From Desulfurococcales archaeon (GTDB taxonomy: Archaea; Thermoproteota; Thermoprotei_A; Sulfolobales; AG1): 64,000 nucleotides of DNA. Positions 47,861 to 56,373 of this stretch are shown one piece after another. The DNA lies in contig WYEN01000104.1 of NCBI GenBank assembly GCA_009903825.1, forward strand, positions 1-64,000. The letters run 5' to 3'. Position numbers and translations under genes: made by a program. Within the stretch, counting starts at the first letter, position 1; each line of letters starts with the position of its first letter. Under the pieces are notes generated by a model that did not search any database, had not been told where the DNA came from, and saw only the letters and a list, made by a program, of their open reading frames with translations.

Positions 47861-49210
47861 GTTTAATGCCGCATTTATATCTGCATTAATCTTTTTATTA
47901 GTTTTTCTACATATGTATAGTCCTCTATATATTCTTCCATTTTTATGTATTTCTCCACATATAGAACATTTTATACTTGTATGATCCTCAGGGACGATCT
48001 CAACGTCTATCCCGTACTCTATAAACACATCTATCATCCACAATATTATCTTTCTATACCACCATATGTTATTGTTGTACTCATTACCATTATATTGTGA
48101 GAGCATAATAGGGTATCCAATATATATCTTCATAACTCCTCTACTCCATAATGTCTCAGCTAGAAATCTAATAGCTGTTCTATAGAGATGTCTAAGCCTC
48201 TCATCTCTTTTATATAATGCTTTAAGATATTTCTCATGATAATCTTTCCATCTATGGATCCCAGCGTTTCTAAGCAGATCTCTAACAGCTTGATATGTAG
48301 AGATCTCTCTTTTCCACCAGTAGTATTCAGATTTAATAGATCCTCCTTTGACAAGGAATGCTGATCCGTCTGAGACTACCACAGCAAACAAATTGTTAAG
48401 ACCTATATCTATGAAAGCCTTTTTATCTCCAACAGGATCTCTCTGTTTGATACTTTTAGGATCAACGATCCTATTTTTCTTATCTTTATAATTAGGCATT
48501 ATATAGCCCTTTGGATTTGATTTAGAAGGTTTTTCTCCAACTTCTATAGGTATATAAGCAAACCATCTGCCAGCCTCATAAATAATTTCTAGTCTCCCCT
48601 GTTTGCCTTCCCACTTGATCCTGCCAACATATCTTATACTAAGTTTAAAATCTTTAAGAACCAGACGACCCTCACCTTTATTAATAGGCTCTAAATAATA
48701 TCTATCGTTTCTAATCAACATATAGATCTTCTTTTCTCCTGTGATCTTATCTTTCCAATATCCTGGCGGAGAAATCTTTCTGATATGAGGCGGTAATCTT
48801 CTCTGTCTCTTCATTTTCAAAAGCTCAAAAAATGATTCCCAGGCCTCCTCATTTTTATTAATTACTTGACCAGCATTAACACCTAGAAAATTCTTATACT
48901 TATGATAATATCTTCTGTTGATCTCAATTCTTTTCTCAGGCTTCAGATCGTTCTTAAAAAACAGCTGTCTCTTCTCATAATTAAGCTCATTCCACAACCT
49001 CACAGATGTCAATCCTATGTTAAACAATATCTCCTCCTCATGTTTCTCTGGAAGCAGTCTCAGCCTTACAGCTCTTTTATTACTCTTCTTTCTCTTCTCA
49101 ACAAGCTCTCTAAAAAACTGAAGAGGGTCGGAATCTCTGACGGACACACCTCGGGGATTCCCCCCGCCGGACATTCTAAATTTTCTGTCCGCCAAAGACC
49201 CGACCCACAA
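47720..49210 (-). CDS. tnpB: RNA-guided nuclease TnpB (IS605 OrfB family), altered active site
   Basis: The core starts near RAVRLRLLPEKHEEEIL; RuvC-I Asp is in AFIDIGLNNLFAVV and RuvC-III Asp in NADINAALNIARR. At the RuvC-II place the sequence is KIYIGYPIML, with Gly where Glu is usual; a Glu follows later in VPEDHTS. The zinc ribbon has CSICG and one further Cys in YICRKTN, so three of four ligands. The protein may use a rearranged Glu, as some archaeal TnpBs do, or be nuclease-weak. The start may be TTG 49210 or ATG 49174. Confidence 0.88.
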   Translation of the reverse strand: MWVGSLADRKFRMSGGGNPRGVSVRDSDPLQFFRELVEKRKKSNKRAVRLRLLPEKHEEEILFNIGLTSVRLWNELNYEKRQLFFKNDLKPEKRIEINRRYYHKYKNFLGVNAGQVINKNEEAWESFFELLKMKRQRRLPPHIRKISPPGYWKDKITGEKKIYMLIRNDRYYLEPINKGEGRLVLKDFKLSIRYVGRIKWEGKQGRLEIIYEAGRWFAYIPIEVGEKPSKSNPKGYIMPNYKDKKNRIVDPKSIKQRDPVGDKKAFIDIGLNNLFAVVVSDGSAFLVKGGSIKSEYYWWKREISTYQAVRDLLRNAGIHRWKDYHEKYLKALYKRDERLRHLYRTAIRFLAETLWSRGVMKIYIGYPIMLSQYNGNEYNNNIWWYRKIILWMIDVFIEYGIDVEIVPEDHTSIKCSICGEIHKNGRIYRGLYICRKTNKKINADINAALNIARRIGYKITTTRKIESYLISHNGVKSLIPRQRANTRDPEVRNPAL

Positions 49211-49273
49211 AATATTATAAAAACTTATAAAATATACCCCCCGCCCTAAAGAGCGAGGCTTGCACTTATGCTG

Positions 49274-49383
49274 GCCATTTGATTGAGGCTGAGATCTATC
49301 CTCTTATGGAGCTTTTTATGATGAAAGTCTCTGGCATAAACATTGATGCTCTCAAAGATCTTATGCCGCATAGATTTAGATAA
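49274..49383 (+). pseudogene. PCC/DUF296-domain protein, 3' part, separated by the IS element
   Basis: This fragment encodes GHLIEAEIYPLMELFMMKVS and the ending KDLMPHRFR with TAA, the typical end of the PCC/DUF296 domain. It has no start of its own. It is in frame with the 5' part at 47358-47703 when the IS is removed, giving TYSYA-GHLIEAE across the junction with no lost or added base. Confidence 0.85.
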
Positions 49384-49385
49384 AA

Positions 49386-51335
49386 CTAGCTTATAAAGAT
49401 CACTCTAGATCTTCCAGGGATCTTTTTAATAATCTCCTCGAGATCTAAAGATCTTAACATGATCTCAAGTTCTTTATGTTTTTCAATCCATTTCTCAAAT
49501 ATTTTCTCAGCAACATTCTTAGGAGACTCTTCTCCAGGAGAGATTATTGCATAGATCTTTGCTCTAGATCTTATCAGCTCAGGATCTCCAACAATAACTC
49601 GAGGATATTTGTCATCAATAATCTCAACTCCGATGCCGAGGAGTAATTTCACATTTTTAACCCATCTTTTCTCTCCATAGATCATGAAAGAACCTTTTGG
49701 TAGATACTCTCCTGAGGGAGGCGTCTTAGAGACCTGCTCACCTTTTACATAAAACACGTCTATAGAGCCGTAGCCTGCGCTCCACGCTTTGCTATAACAA
49801 CCTGCGAGATGAGCTGTCTCAGCTATAGATCTCTCCCCAGCCTGAGAGCCTTTTTTAAGTATAAACACAGAGCCTCCATGTATATCAGCGTGAAAGAAAA
49901 GATCTTCTTTCTCAAGATATTTTCTTACAAGCATCTCGTTCTGATCAATATCTCTGCCTCCTATAGCTAGAAAACCTTCTGAGGTTATTATCCAATGAAA
50001 CCTCTCAAACCACTCTATTTCTCTAGATCTTTTTATCTCAGATATTTGTCTAAGTTTCTCAAGCTCGATCTTTCTCTCCATTATTTTTCTCTCAAGATCA
50101 TTGATATTCTCTTTTATTTTCTCAATGCCACGCTCTAGCTGAGAGATCTTTCTAGAGATCTCTATGTAGTTATCTCTGAAATCTCTCAGAAGATCTAGTT
50201 CAAAAGATATTTCTCCACAAGTTATTTTTAATCTACCTCTATCTACTCTATAGACACATTCTATCTCATCTTTCTCAGGACAACTTATTTTCTCACCTTT
50301 CTCTTTCAACAGATCCTTGTAACAAGAAAATATTTTTTCAAAAATATGATAGTTATGATCTATAAGATCTTTAGTCTTGATCATGTTTTCAAGCTCTCTT
50401 GAAATTCTCTCAAGATCTTGTGTCAACTGATCTTTTAATCTAATATATTCATTAATCATCTGATCTTCTTCAACAAAAGATCTTATCTTTGAAACATAAT
50501 ATTCTTTTAATACATCATTAAAACTCTCTTTAGTTATACATATATCTTTTTTTGAAGACGGCTGATATACGTAATACTCAGATGCTTTTTTATTCTGATC
50601 ATATATTACACAAGGCTTAGGATTTTGAATGATCTCATCTATGAATCTCCTCAGATCATTTATTAATCTAATGATCTCTTCACCAGACATCTTCTTAGGA
50701 TCAATATTTTTATCAAGTTTATTTCTATATATATACTCCTCAGCAGTCTCGGGAGGAAGTCCTAGACCAACAACTAATCCTCTAACAAGATCATATCCTT
50801 TTCTAAAGTTCTCAATCAGTTTCTTAAGATCTTTCTCACAATATATGTTTATGTTCTTCGGCGGATAGATATACAAAGAATTGATCTTTAATGCTCTATC
50901 TTTTGTTTTTAAAGATCTGTTTAAAGCCTTGATCTTGTTATTCTCATCTCTTAATACTATAACTCCTCTAGGGATCAGCTCGATAGTCAATGTATATCTT
51001 GAGTCTCTACATAAAATCTCTATCTCAACAATTCTTTCACAAGGCTGTTGTCTTACATCTCTAATCTTACAGTCTCTCACATATCTTCTTAATAGTAATA
51101 CGAAGTTTTCTTCAAAACTAAGATCTTTTTTATCAAAAATAGTCTCGGGAGAAAGAAATATGTAAAAGCCAGGCTTTGATAATAATAATCTCTTCTCGCC
51201 ATCTCTAGATCTTAATCTCAGAACTAGAGAGTCTTTGAAACCATATATATTATCTATCACAGAGTCTCTTAGAAAATTTATGTTCTCTTTGATCCAAACG
51301 TTTATATCAATCCAACTCATATTTTTAATAGGCAC
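49386..51335 (-). CDS. Rqc2/NEMF/RqcH family ribosome-quality-control protein
   Basis: A 649-residue protein with NFACT-N at the start (SWIDINVWIKENINFLRDSV, IDNIYGFKDSLVLRLRS), a helix-hairpin region, a long coiled coil (about residues 300-430) and the NFACT-R domain (FLAIGGRDIDQNEMLVRKYL, DLFFHADIHGGSVFIL). Archaeal homologues bind 60S/50S subunits with stalled peptidyl-tRNA. It starts at GTG 51335 behind GGAG; ATG 51320 is an alternative. The stop is two bases from the split PCC gene on the other strand. Confidence 0.92.
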   Translation of the reverse strand: MPIKNMSWIDINVWIKENINFLRDSVIDNIYGFKDSLVLRLRSRDGEKRLLLSKPGFYIFLSPETIFDKKDLSFEENFVLLLRRYVRDCKIRDVRQQPCERIVEIEILCRDSRYTLTIELIPRGVIVLRDENNKIKALNRSLKTKDRALKINSLYIYPPKNINIYCEKDLKKLIENFRKGYDLVRGLVVGLGLPPETAEEYIYRNKLDKNIDPKKMSGEEIIRLINDLRRFIDEIIQNPKPCVIYDQNKKASEYYVYQPSSKKDICITKESFNDVLKEYYVSKIRSFVEEDQMINEYIRLKDQLTQDLERISRELENMIKTKDLIDHNYHIFEKIFSCYKDLLKEKGEKISCPEKDEIECVYRVDRGRLKITCGEISFELDLLRDFRDNYIEISRKISQLERGIEKIKENINDLERKIMERKIELEKLRQISEIKRSREIEWFERFHWIITSEGFLAIGGRDIDQNEMLVRKYLEKEDLFFHADIHGGSVFILKKGSQAGERSIAETAHLAGCYSKAWSAGYGSIDVFYVKGEQVSKTPPSGEYLPKGSFMIYGEKRWVKNVKLLLGIGVEIIDDKYPRVIVGDPELIRSRAKIYAIISPGEESPKNVAEKIFEKWIEKHKELEIMLRSLDLEEIIKKIPGRSRVIFIS

Positions 51336-51366
51336 TGTATGCTCCAGAAAATAATTTGGTGATAAA

Positions 51367-51624
51367 ATGAAAAAATATTTTGATTACAAATTTTATCTTG
51401 TAAGAATTTTTATTGGAGTCTTTTTTGCATATCTATTTCTGATGACAATATCTATGATATATGTCACAACAGATTTTATTGTCAGAATAATTATCAGCAC
51501 TATATACATGTTTTTAAGCGTGCTAATAGGAGGTTTTATAGCTAGATTTATGGGATATAATTTCTGGAGATATGTTCTCTCTCAGATCGCTGCTTACTAT
51601 CTTGCGACAGTGATCTTAGCATAA
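51367..51624 (+). CDS. Small membrane protein, 85 aa
   Basis: ATG follows GGTGATAAA directly. The product is an 85-residue hydrophobic protein with a basic start (KKYFDYKFYLVRI) and about three membrane helices (13-33, 36-55, 63-84), ending in TVILA. The family is not recognised. It is divergent from the Rqc2 homologue and convergent with the amylase gene. The clean ribosome binding site and length support a real gene. Confidence 0.6.
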   Translation: MKKYFDYKFYLVRIFIGVFFAYLFLMTISMIYVTTDFIVRIIISTIYMFLSVLIGGFIARFMGYNFWRYVLSQIAAYYLATVILA

Positions 51625-51645
51625 AACATGATCTTTGGAATATCT

Positions 51646-53760
51646 TTATAAAAGTACTTCCACATCTCGAGGTCTAGAAGATCTATGTCTTAAAACTCTA
51701 TATCCTTCTCTCAGGTCTATTACAAATCTTTTCTCTGGATATTTTATTTTTATCTGAGAAGGTTTTATAACTAAATATCTTCTTCTAATGTTTTCTCTGG
51801 TGAATACTCCTATAATACTTTCTTCATCTAAGAATCTTTTTATAACTAACGTGTCTCTATCTATAGGATACAATCTTGTGAAACCGATTCTCAGAGTCTC
51901 AAATTTTTTTCTAAGTTTTATAAGTCTTTTAATATGTTCATAGATCTCTCTATTCCATAATTTCTCGTCCCAGATCATAGCTCTTCTATTGTCAGGATCT
52001 CCTCCTCCCTCCATTCCTATCTCATCGCCATAATATATTGAGGGAGAACCATATATTATGAAGAGCAATGTATACATTATCTTTAGAAGTCTAATGTCTT
52101 TATTAATAACCGTATATATTCGTGGCGTGTCATGACTACCGAGGAGATTATATAAAGAATTTGCTGTGTAGATCGGTAGTTTTGAATAGATTTTGTTGAG
52201 ACTTTTAACATATTCATAAGCATCGATCTCTTTGTTTATAAAGAATCTGAGGCTCATGTTATATAAGTCGTAATTCATAGCTAAGACACTGTTGATCCCT
52301 AGCTCATAATTTGTTATATCATTCATGATCTCTAGTATAAGTATCTTGTCTTCTCCAAAAGTTCTAAGCTCTTTAAAAATATTTTCAATTGAATGATCAG
52401 GTATTCCATGTGCAACATCTATTCTTAAACCGTCTATGCCTAGACTCAGCCAGTATCTCACATATGCTCTGAAAAAGTTTATGACCTCCTCTTCATCATG
52501 ATTCCAATTGATCATACGCCATGTTCCTAGAAAAGTCTCGTAAAAAGGTTTTTTCTCTCTAAGTTTCTCTGGAACCTCTTCGCATCTTTTTAATATAAAT
52601 TCTCTGAAAAGCTCACGGGTCTCTTCATCTAATTCATCAAGATCATTAATAATAAATCTGAACCATCTCCAAAATCTTGATCTTTTTCCTTCTTTTAATA
52701 TCTCTATCATCTCTTTAATACATGGAGAAGCATGATGAGGAACAAGATCTATTATGATCTTTATATCTTCTAAATGAGCTTTCTCTATAAGTCTCTTCAG
52801 ATCATTCTCATCACCTAAATAAGGATCTATGCTGAAGTAGTCAGACACATCATATCTATGATAAGATGGAGATAAATGTATTGGCGTCATATATATGGCT
52901 TCTATCCCGAGTTTTTTCAGATGATCTATTTTCTCTATCACACCTTTTAAATCTCCTCCTAAAAAGCCTCTTGGTCTAGGTATGATCTCTGGGCTGATCT
53001 TGTTCGGAGGATCATTGTTTGGATCTGCGTTATAAAAGCTGTCTGGGAAAATTAAATAATATATTGTGCCTATCCACCAAGTCTTTCGTGGATAACCAAA
53101 GATCTTTCTAGGCTCTATATATCTTGTGTCTTCAAAACCGTTGTAGCCATAGAAAACTTTTTTATTCCCAAGATCTAGTGTAAAGATGTATCTCGCAAGA
53201 TCTTTGTTTACATATGTCTCAAAATAATCATAATAATCGTCTGTAAAAAACTTCTCCATGTTATATATTCTTCTTCCTCCTTCATAATCTATTGCTATAA
53301 CATCTACATCTCTCACCTCGTTTTTTAAAGCTCTTAATCTTATCACGATCTTATCTATATATCTTGACAAAAACACAGGATCTGTCTCTACATGTTCTAT
53401 ATAATCTGGATGAAGACCTCCCTCCTCCAAAGATCTTTTGAGTCTCTCAATACCCACATCTGCTATAGATGCTTTAATTCTTCTGTCTAAAAAGTTCATC
53501 TCTATCTTATTAGGATTATCATCTTCATATACATCAAAAAGAGAGTCTACAAAAAAATATGGGTAGTAGCCTTCCCACAGTCTCGTCCAGGCATCACATA
53601 TATCACCAGATCTTCTCATAACAAATCTGCCGGGAATATATGAGGTGAAAGATGAGACTAGATAAAGTCTTTTCACACCGACACAGCTAGTATAAAATCT
53701 CACAATATATCTACCAAATCTATTTCCACCAGACCTCTCTCTATCAACAATCTCATACAT
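51646..53760 (-). CDS. Alpha-amylase family (GH13) neopullulanase/cyclomaltodextrinase-like enzyme
   Basis: A 704-residue GH13 enzyme: an N-terminal beta region of about 230 residues, then the TIM barrel. Conserved region I is DLVPHHAS (His in place of the usual Asn), region II GLRIDVAH with the nucleophile Asp, region III LEIMND with the acid/base Glu, and region IV LGSHDTPR with the third Asp. A C-terminal beta domain ends the protein. There is no signal peptide, so it likely acts inside on maltodextrins or glycogen-like polymer. It starts at ATG 53760. Confidence 0.93.
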   Translation of the reverse strand: MYEIVDRERSGGNRFGRYIVRFYTSCVGVKRLYLVSSFTSYIPGRFVMRRSGDICDAWTRLWEGYYPYFFVDSLFDVYEDDNPNKIEMNFLDRRIKASIADVGIERLKRSLEEGGLHPDYIEHVETDPVFLSRYIDKIVIRLRALKNEVRDVDVIAIDYEGGRRIYNMEKFFTDDYYDYFETYVNKDLARYIFTLDLGNKKVFYGYNGFEDTRYIEPRKIFGYPRKTWWIGTIYYLIFPDSFYNADPNNDPPNKISPEIIPRPRGFLGGDLKGVIEKIDHLKKLGIEAIYMTPIHLSPSYHRYDVSDYFSIDPYLGDENDLKRLIEKAHLEDIKIIIDLVPHHASPCIKEMIEILKEGKRSRFWRWFRFIINDLDELDEETRELFREFILKRCEEVPEKLREKKPFYETFLGTWRMINWNHDEEEVINFFRAYVRYWLSLGIDGLRIDVAHGIPDHSIENIFKELRTFGEDKILILEIMNDITNYELGINSVLAMNYDLYNMSLRFFINKEIDAYEYVKSLNKIYSKLPIYTANSLYNLLGSHDTPRIYTVINKDIRLLKIMYTLLFIIYGSPSIYYGDEIGMEGGGDPDNRRAMIWDEKLWNREIYEHIKRLIKLRKKFETLRIGFTRLYPIDRDTLVIKRFLDEESIIGVFTRENIRRRYLVIKPSQIKIKYPEKRFVIDLREGYRVLRHRSSRPRDVEVLL

Positions 53761-53829
53761 AATATATGACCTGCATTGATTTATGAGAAAATAAAAATAT
53801 ATTCTGAGAAACTATAAACATAGAAGAGG

Positions 53830-53905
53830 GCGGCGGTAGTCTAGCCTGGTCTAGGACGCCGGCCTGCCACGCCGGAGATCCCGGGTTCGAATCCCGGCCG
53901 CCGCA
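53830..53905 (+). tRNA. tRNA-Gly(GCC)
   Basis: A full cloverleaf: acceptor GCGGCGG pairs with CCGCCGC, discriminator A, D-arm, anticodon stem CCGGC/GCCGG with loop CTGCCAC (anticodon GCC), and T-arm CCGGG-TTCGAAT-CCCGG. Length is 76 bases, no intron, and CCA is not encoded. It marks the left side of the accessory region. Confidence 0.97.
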
Positions 53906-53958
53906 TCAAGACCATCTCCACGTTGATCCTTGTTTATAAATTAATGTTCCTTAAAATC

Positions 53959-54002
<44 letters not shown>

Positions 54003-54030
54003 CTTAAGATTAGTTGATTACAAACAAGAG

Positions 54031-54069
54031 ATTTATAAGCTTTGGATACCCCAAGTAAACTTGGGGTAT
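54031..54069 (+). promoter_or_regulatory. TATA box and 24-bp palindromic operator before the AAA ATPase gene
   Basis: ATTTATAAGC (54031-54040) is a likely TATA box. Directly after it, ATACCCCAAGT and ACTTGGGGTAT form a perfect 11-bp inverted repeat around AA (54046-54069), nine bases before the TTG start. The dyad covers the expected transcription start, a position suited to a repressor. Confidence 0.6.
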
Positions 54070-54077
54070 AGTAAGTA

Positions 54078-55187
54078 TTGTTGTTTGATATAAAACCTAA
54101 AGATCGAAGAAACGATCTATATGATTTTGATAAAGAGCTTGAGATGCTTAAAAAAGGTTTAGAGAAAGCTCCTATAACTCTTTTGATTGGAGTTAGAAGA
54201 TCTGGGAAGACATCGCTTCTTAAAGTTGTTTTGAATGAGCTTAATCACCCTTATATATATTTAGACACGAGGCTATCTGTTTATCCGACTTACAGAGATT
54301 TTGCTAATGTTATAAAGATTTCTTTAGAAGATTTTATAATTAGAAACACTTCTTTATACAAGAAAATTGTTGAGAGATTACGTAGAATTGATGGCATAAC
54401 GATCTCTTTATCACCGTTATCCGTAGGCATCTCTTGGAGAGGTGACAAAAGATTCGAGCTTATAGAATTGTTTTCTGCTCTTAATAAAATAGGTTCTGAA
54501 CTTAGAGAGCCTGTTATAATAGCATTTGATGAAGCACAAGAACTTAGAAAAATCACTTGGATAAATTTTTCAAGAATTTTTGCATATGCATATGATAATC
54601 TAGAGTATATTAGAATAGTGTTAACAGGTTCTGAGGTAGGTCTTTTATATAAATTCATAGGTGTCAATGATAGCAAATCACCTCTCTACGGCAGATATAT
54701 ACATGTTGTGTCTACAAGAAGATTAAGTTATGAAGAGTCTATCGATTTTCTTGAGAAAGGATTTAAAGAAGTGAGAGTTGAGATTTCAAGACAAATTATT
54801 GAGAAGGCAGCCAGAACATTTGGAGGCGTCATAGGCTGGCTCACGCTGTTCGGCTACAACTGTTATATGAATATCAAGACCTGTTCTGAAAATATTGATG
54901 AGATTATTAAAACAGCAGTTGATATAGCTAAGCAAGAGATCAAAAATTTTCTAGAGAGCAGAAGAAGTGATAGATATAAGATCCTATTGAAATTATTGAC
55001 AAAAGAAAGAAGCTGGAGCGAGATAAAAAATAGACTTGAAGATATCGAGGGCAGAACAATAAATGATAAAACACTTAACGAACTGCTGGTCACACTACTT
55101 AATCTCTCTATCATAGAGAAAACAGACAACAGATACATGATCTCAGACCCTATAACTAGAAGAGCTGTAGAAGAACTATTAGGCTAG
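54078..55187 (+). CDS. Archaeal AAA ATPase (PF01637 type)
   Basis: A 369-residue STAND-like archaeal ATPase. Walker A is GVRRSGKTSL, Walker B VIIAFDEAQEL, and sensor 1 is in RIVLTGSEVG. A middle part with YGRYIHVVSTRRLSYEESIDFL is typical of the family, and a C-terminal winged helix follows (SWSEIKNRLEDIEGR, LLNLSIIEK). These genes are expanded in hyperthermophilic archaea and linked with mobile regions; their role is not established. It starts at TTG behind the palindrome. Confidence 0.88.
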   Translation: MLFDIKPKDRRNDLYDFDKELEMLKKGLEKAPITLLIGVRRSGKTSLLKVVLNELNHPYIYLDTRLSVYPTYRDFANVIKISLEDFIIRNTSLYKKIVERLRRIDGITISLSPLSVGISWRGDKRFELIELFSALNKIGSELREPVIIAFDEAQELRKITWINFSRIFAYAYDNLEYIRIVLTGSEVGLLYKFIGVNDSKSPLYGRYIHVVSTRRLSYEESIDFLEKGFKEVRVEISRQIIEKAARTFGGVIGWLTLFGYNCYMNIKTCSENIDEIIKTAVDIAKQEIKNFLESRRSDRYKILLKLLTKERSWSEIKNRLEDIEGRTINDKTLNELLVTLLNLSIIEKTDNRYMISDPITRRAVEELLG

Positions 55188-55205
55188 ATCAACTTAAAAA
55201 TTCAG

Positions 55206-55613
55206 CTAGACTGGTATTGTTTTTACTCCAAGTCTTTCAGCAATATCTGCCTGTTTTTTATCACTTGTTATAAGCTCTAGATTTCTTCTTTTAGCAACAG
55301 CTATGAAGAGAGCATCATATATGGTTATATGAATAGTTATATGATTATTAACAGCTATTTCAAATGCATCAGTTAAGTATCGTTCTTGAGATTCCAAAGG
55401 AAAAGGTCTGTTCTCTGTTAAGTCTTTAATGATTTTAACAACTGTCTCATACATGATCTCTTCTTTTATAATCTTTTTCCGGAAAGCATTTAGGGTCTCT
55501 TTAACAGCTAGATCTATGGTTAACACTCCTTCCAACATATATCTTCTGACATCTTCTCATCCTTTCTCACGTGAGAAATATTTGATCAATGCAGAAGAAT
55601 CAATGATCCCCAC
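55206..55613 (-). pseudogene. VapC-type PIN toxin with an in-frame TGA
   Basis: The natural start is GTG 55613, overlapping vapB by 14 bases as in many vapBC pairs. It reads GIIDSSALIKYFSREKG, then TGA at 55559-55557 (codon 19), then EDVRRYMLEGVLTIDLA and the rest to LITSDKKQADIAERLG. The TGA sits where Trp (TGG) would fit, so one substitution explains it. The first PIN Asp is before the stop. An internal start at 55538 would lack that Asp and should be inactive. Archaeal selenocysteine readthrough is not expected in Crenarchaea. Confidence 0.8.
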
Positions 55614-55824
55614 GATCTTCCCTCACACTTCTAACTGAAAAACCCTCTTCGCTAGGTCTCATCTCTGTCAAGATCTTATCCCATTCTTCAACAAATTTTC
55701 TAATCTTAATCTTCCATGCAAGTTCTTCTAAAAATCTTCTAATTTCTTCACTTATATTCACGTTATTTTGTTCTAAAATTTCCTTAATCTCTCTACGAAT
55801 TCTTACACTAATCACAACACTCAT
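55600..55824 (-). CDS. VapB-type antitoxin
   Basis: A 74-residue protein: an N-terminal MetJ/Arc-like strand-helix-helix (SVVISVRIRREIKEILEQNN then ISEEIRRFLEELAWKI) and a C-terminal toxin-binding tail (WDKILTEMRPSEEG). ATG 55824 lies about 30-35 bases after a TTTATATATG TATA-like box, so a leaderless transcript is likely; a TTG at 55842 is an alternative. It overlaps the toxin frame. The antitoxin is intact although its partner toxin is broken. Confidence 0.8.
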   Translation of the reverse strand: MSVVISVRIRREIKEILEQNNVNISEEIRRFLEELAWKIKIRKFVEEWDKILTEMRPSEEGFSVRSVREDRGDH

Positions 55825-55842
55825 AGACCCAATCGTATTCAA

Positions 55843-56139
55843 TAATGTATACTACATATATAAATACAGATTTGTGAAGATTTTCAATTATTTTCTAGCA
55901 GACATTACAGTATATAAACTTGTAGACACAGCCAACTTCTTCTATATAACTGAGAGTTTAATATTTATGAGGGCATATAGATGTTTATACAAGTTTTTCT
56001 GCCTATAGCGAAGAAGACAAGCATAAAAAGGTTTTAAACAAATGATCAACTTTAAGATCTAGCTTCATAGCTGATTATAATCTTAATTTATAAGAGATCT
56101 AGATCTGTTATAGATTTTAAAGTTTTGATAAATATGTTT
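55843..56139. other. 297-base spacer in the toxin-antitoxin region
   Basis: This gap holds the vapB promoter (near 55855) and otherwise AT-rich sequence. A short frame on the plus strand (about 55976-56044) reads IDVYTSFSAYSEEDKHKKVL with a stop after it. It could be a gene remnant but is too short to assign. Confidence 0.3.
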
Positions 56140-56373
56140 TTAATCAACAGTTGGTATGTTTGCTGATTCCTTGGCTATTTCAATAAATTCATCAACACTC
56201 ATATTACTCATCTTGGCGGCAGTTCTAAAATCTCCTGTCTCTATATAGTATTCTAATGCTATTCTGATTTTAGGCGGCTGTGATCTTATGAAATCCCAAT
56301 TTGCATATCTTCTTCTAATCTCTCTAGCTTCTTTAAAACGTTCTATCCACTCTTTTAATATCTTCTCGCTCAT
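56140..56373 (-). CDS. UPF0175-like antitoxin, copy 1
   Basis: A 77-residue helical protein: WIERFKEAREIRRRYANWDF, then RIALEYYIETGDFRTAAKMS and MSVDEFIEIAKESANIP. The second half is like the UPF0175 helix-turn-helix (A-x-A-A-x-x-x-x-M-S-x-x-E-F). Its ATG overlaps the PIN toxin stop by four bases, so it is the third gene of a copy 2-toxin-copy 1 operon. A 99-bp core is identical in DNA to copy 2. Confidence 0.7.
   Translation of the reverse strand: MSEKILKEWIERFKEAREIRRRYANWDFIRSQPPKIRIALEYYIETGDFRTAAKMSNMSVDEFIEIAKESANIPTVD
56230..56328. repeat. 99-bp perfect direct repeat, copy 1
   Basis: Identical base for base to 56971-57069. It covers the middle of the antitoxin gene copy 1. Perfect identity between otherwise divergent flanks points to a recent duplication or gene conversion. 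Confidence 0.95.

Larger units (their letters stand above)
47704..49273 (-). mobile_element. IS200/IS605-type element, TnpB-only
   Basis: The 1570-bp element carries only tnpB. GCTG occurs at both junctions (47700-47703 and 49270-49273), so the boundaries are uncertain by four bases (alternatively 47700-49269). The end beyond the 3' side of tnpB has an 8-bp hairpin, CCCCGCCC-TAAA-GGGCGGGG (47713-47732). The other end has a related imperfect hairpin near 49242-49256. Subterminal hairpins and lack of inverted terminal repeats are typical of this family. No tnpA is present, so mobility would need a transposase in trans. Confidence 0.88.

Noticed and set aside
54290-54676. 128-codon frame on the minus strand opposite the AAA ATPase gene
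   Set aside because: It lies wholly antisense to a gene with clear Walker motifs and its translation is low-complexity Ser/Leu/Ile of the kind produced by antisense reading.
55557-55559. TGA as a selenocysteine codon in the VapC frame
   Set aside because: Crenarchaea are not known to insert selenocysteine, no SECIS-like hairpin is seen, and the residue fits Trp; a nonsense mutation is simpler.
55976-56044. Short frame IDVYTSFSAYSEEDKHKKVL as a gene remnant
   Set aside because: About 20 codons, no start and no recognisable family; recorded only in the spacer entry.
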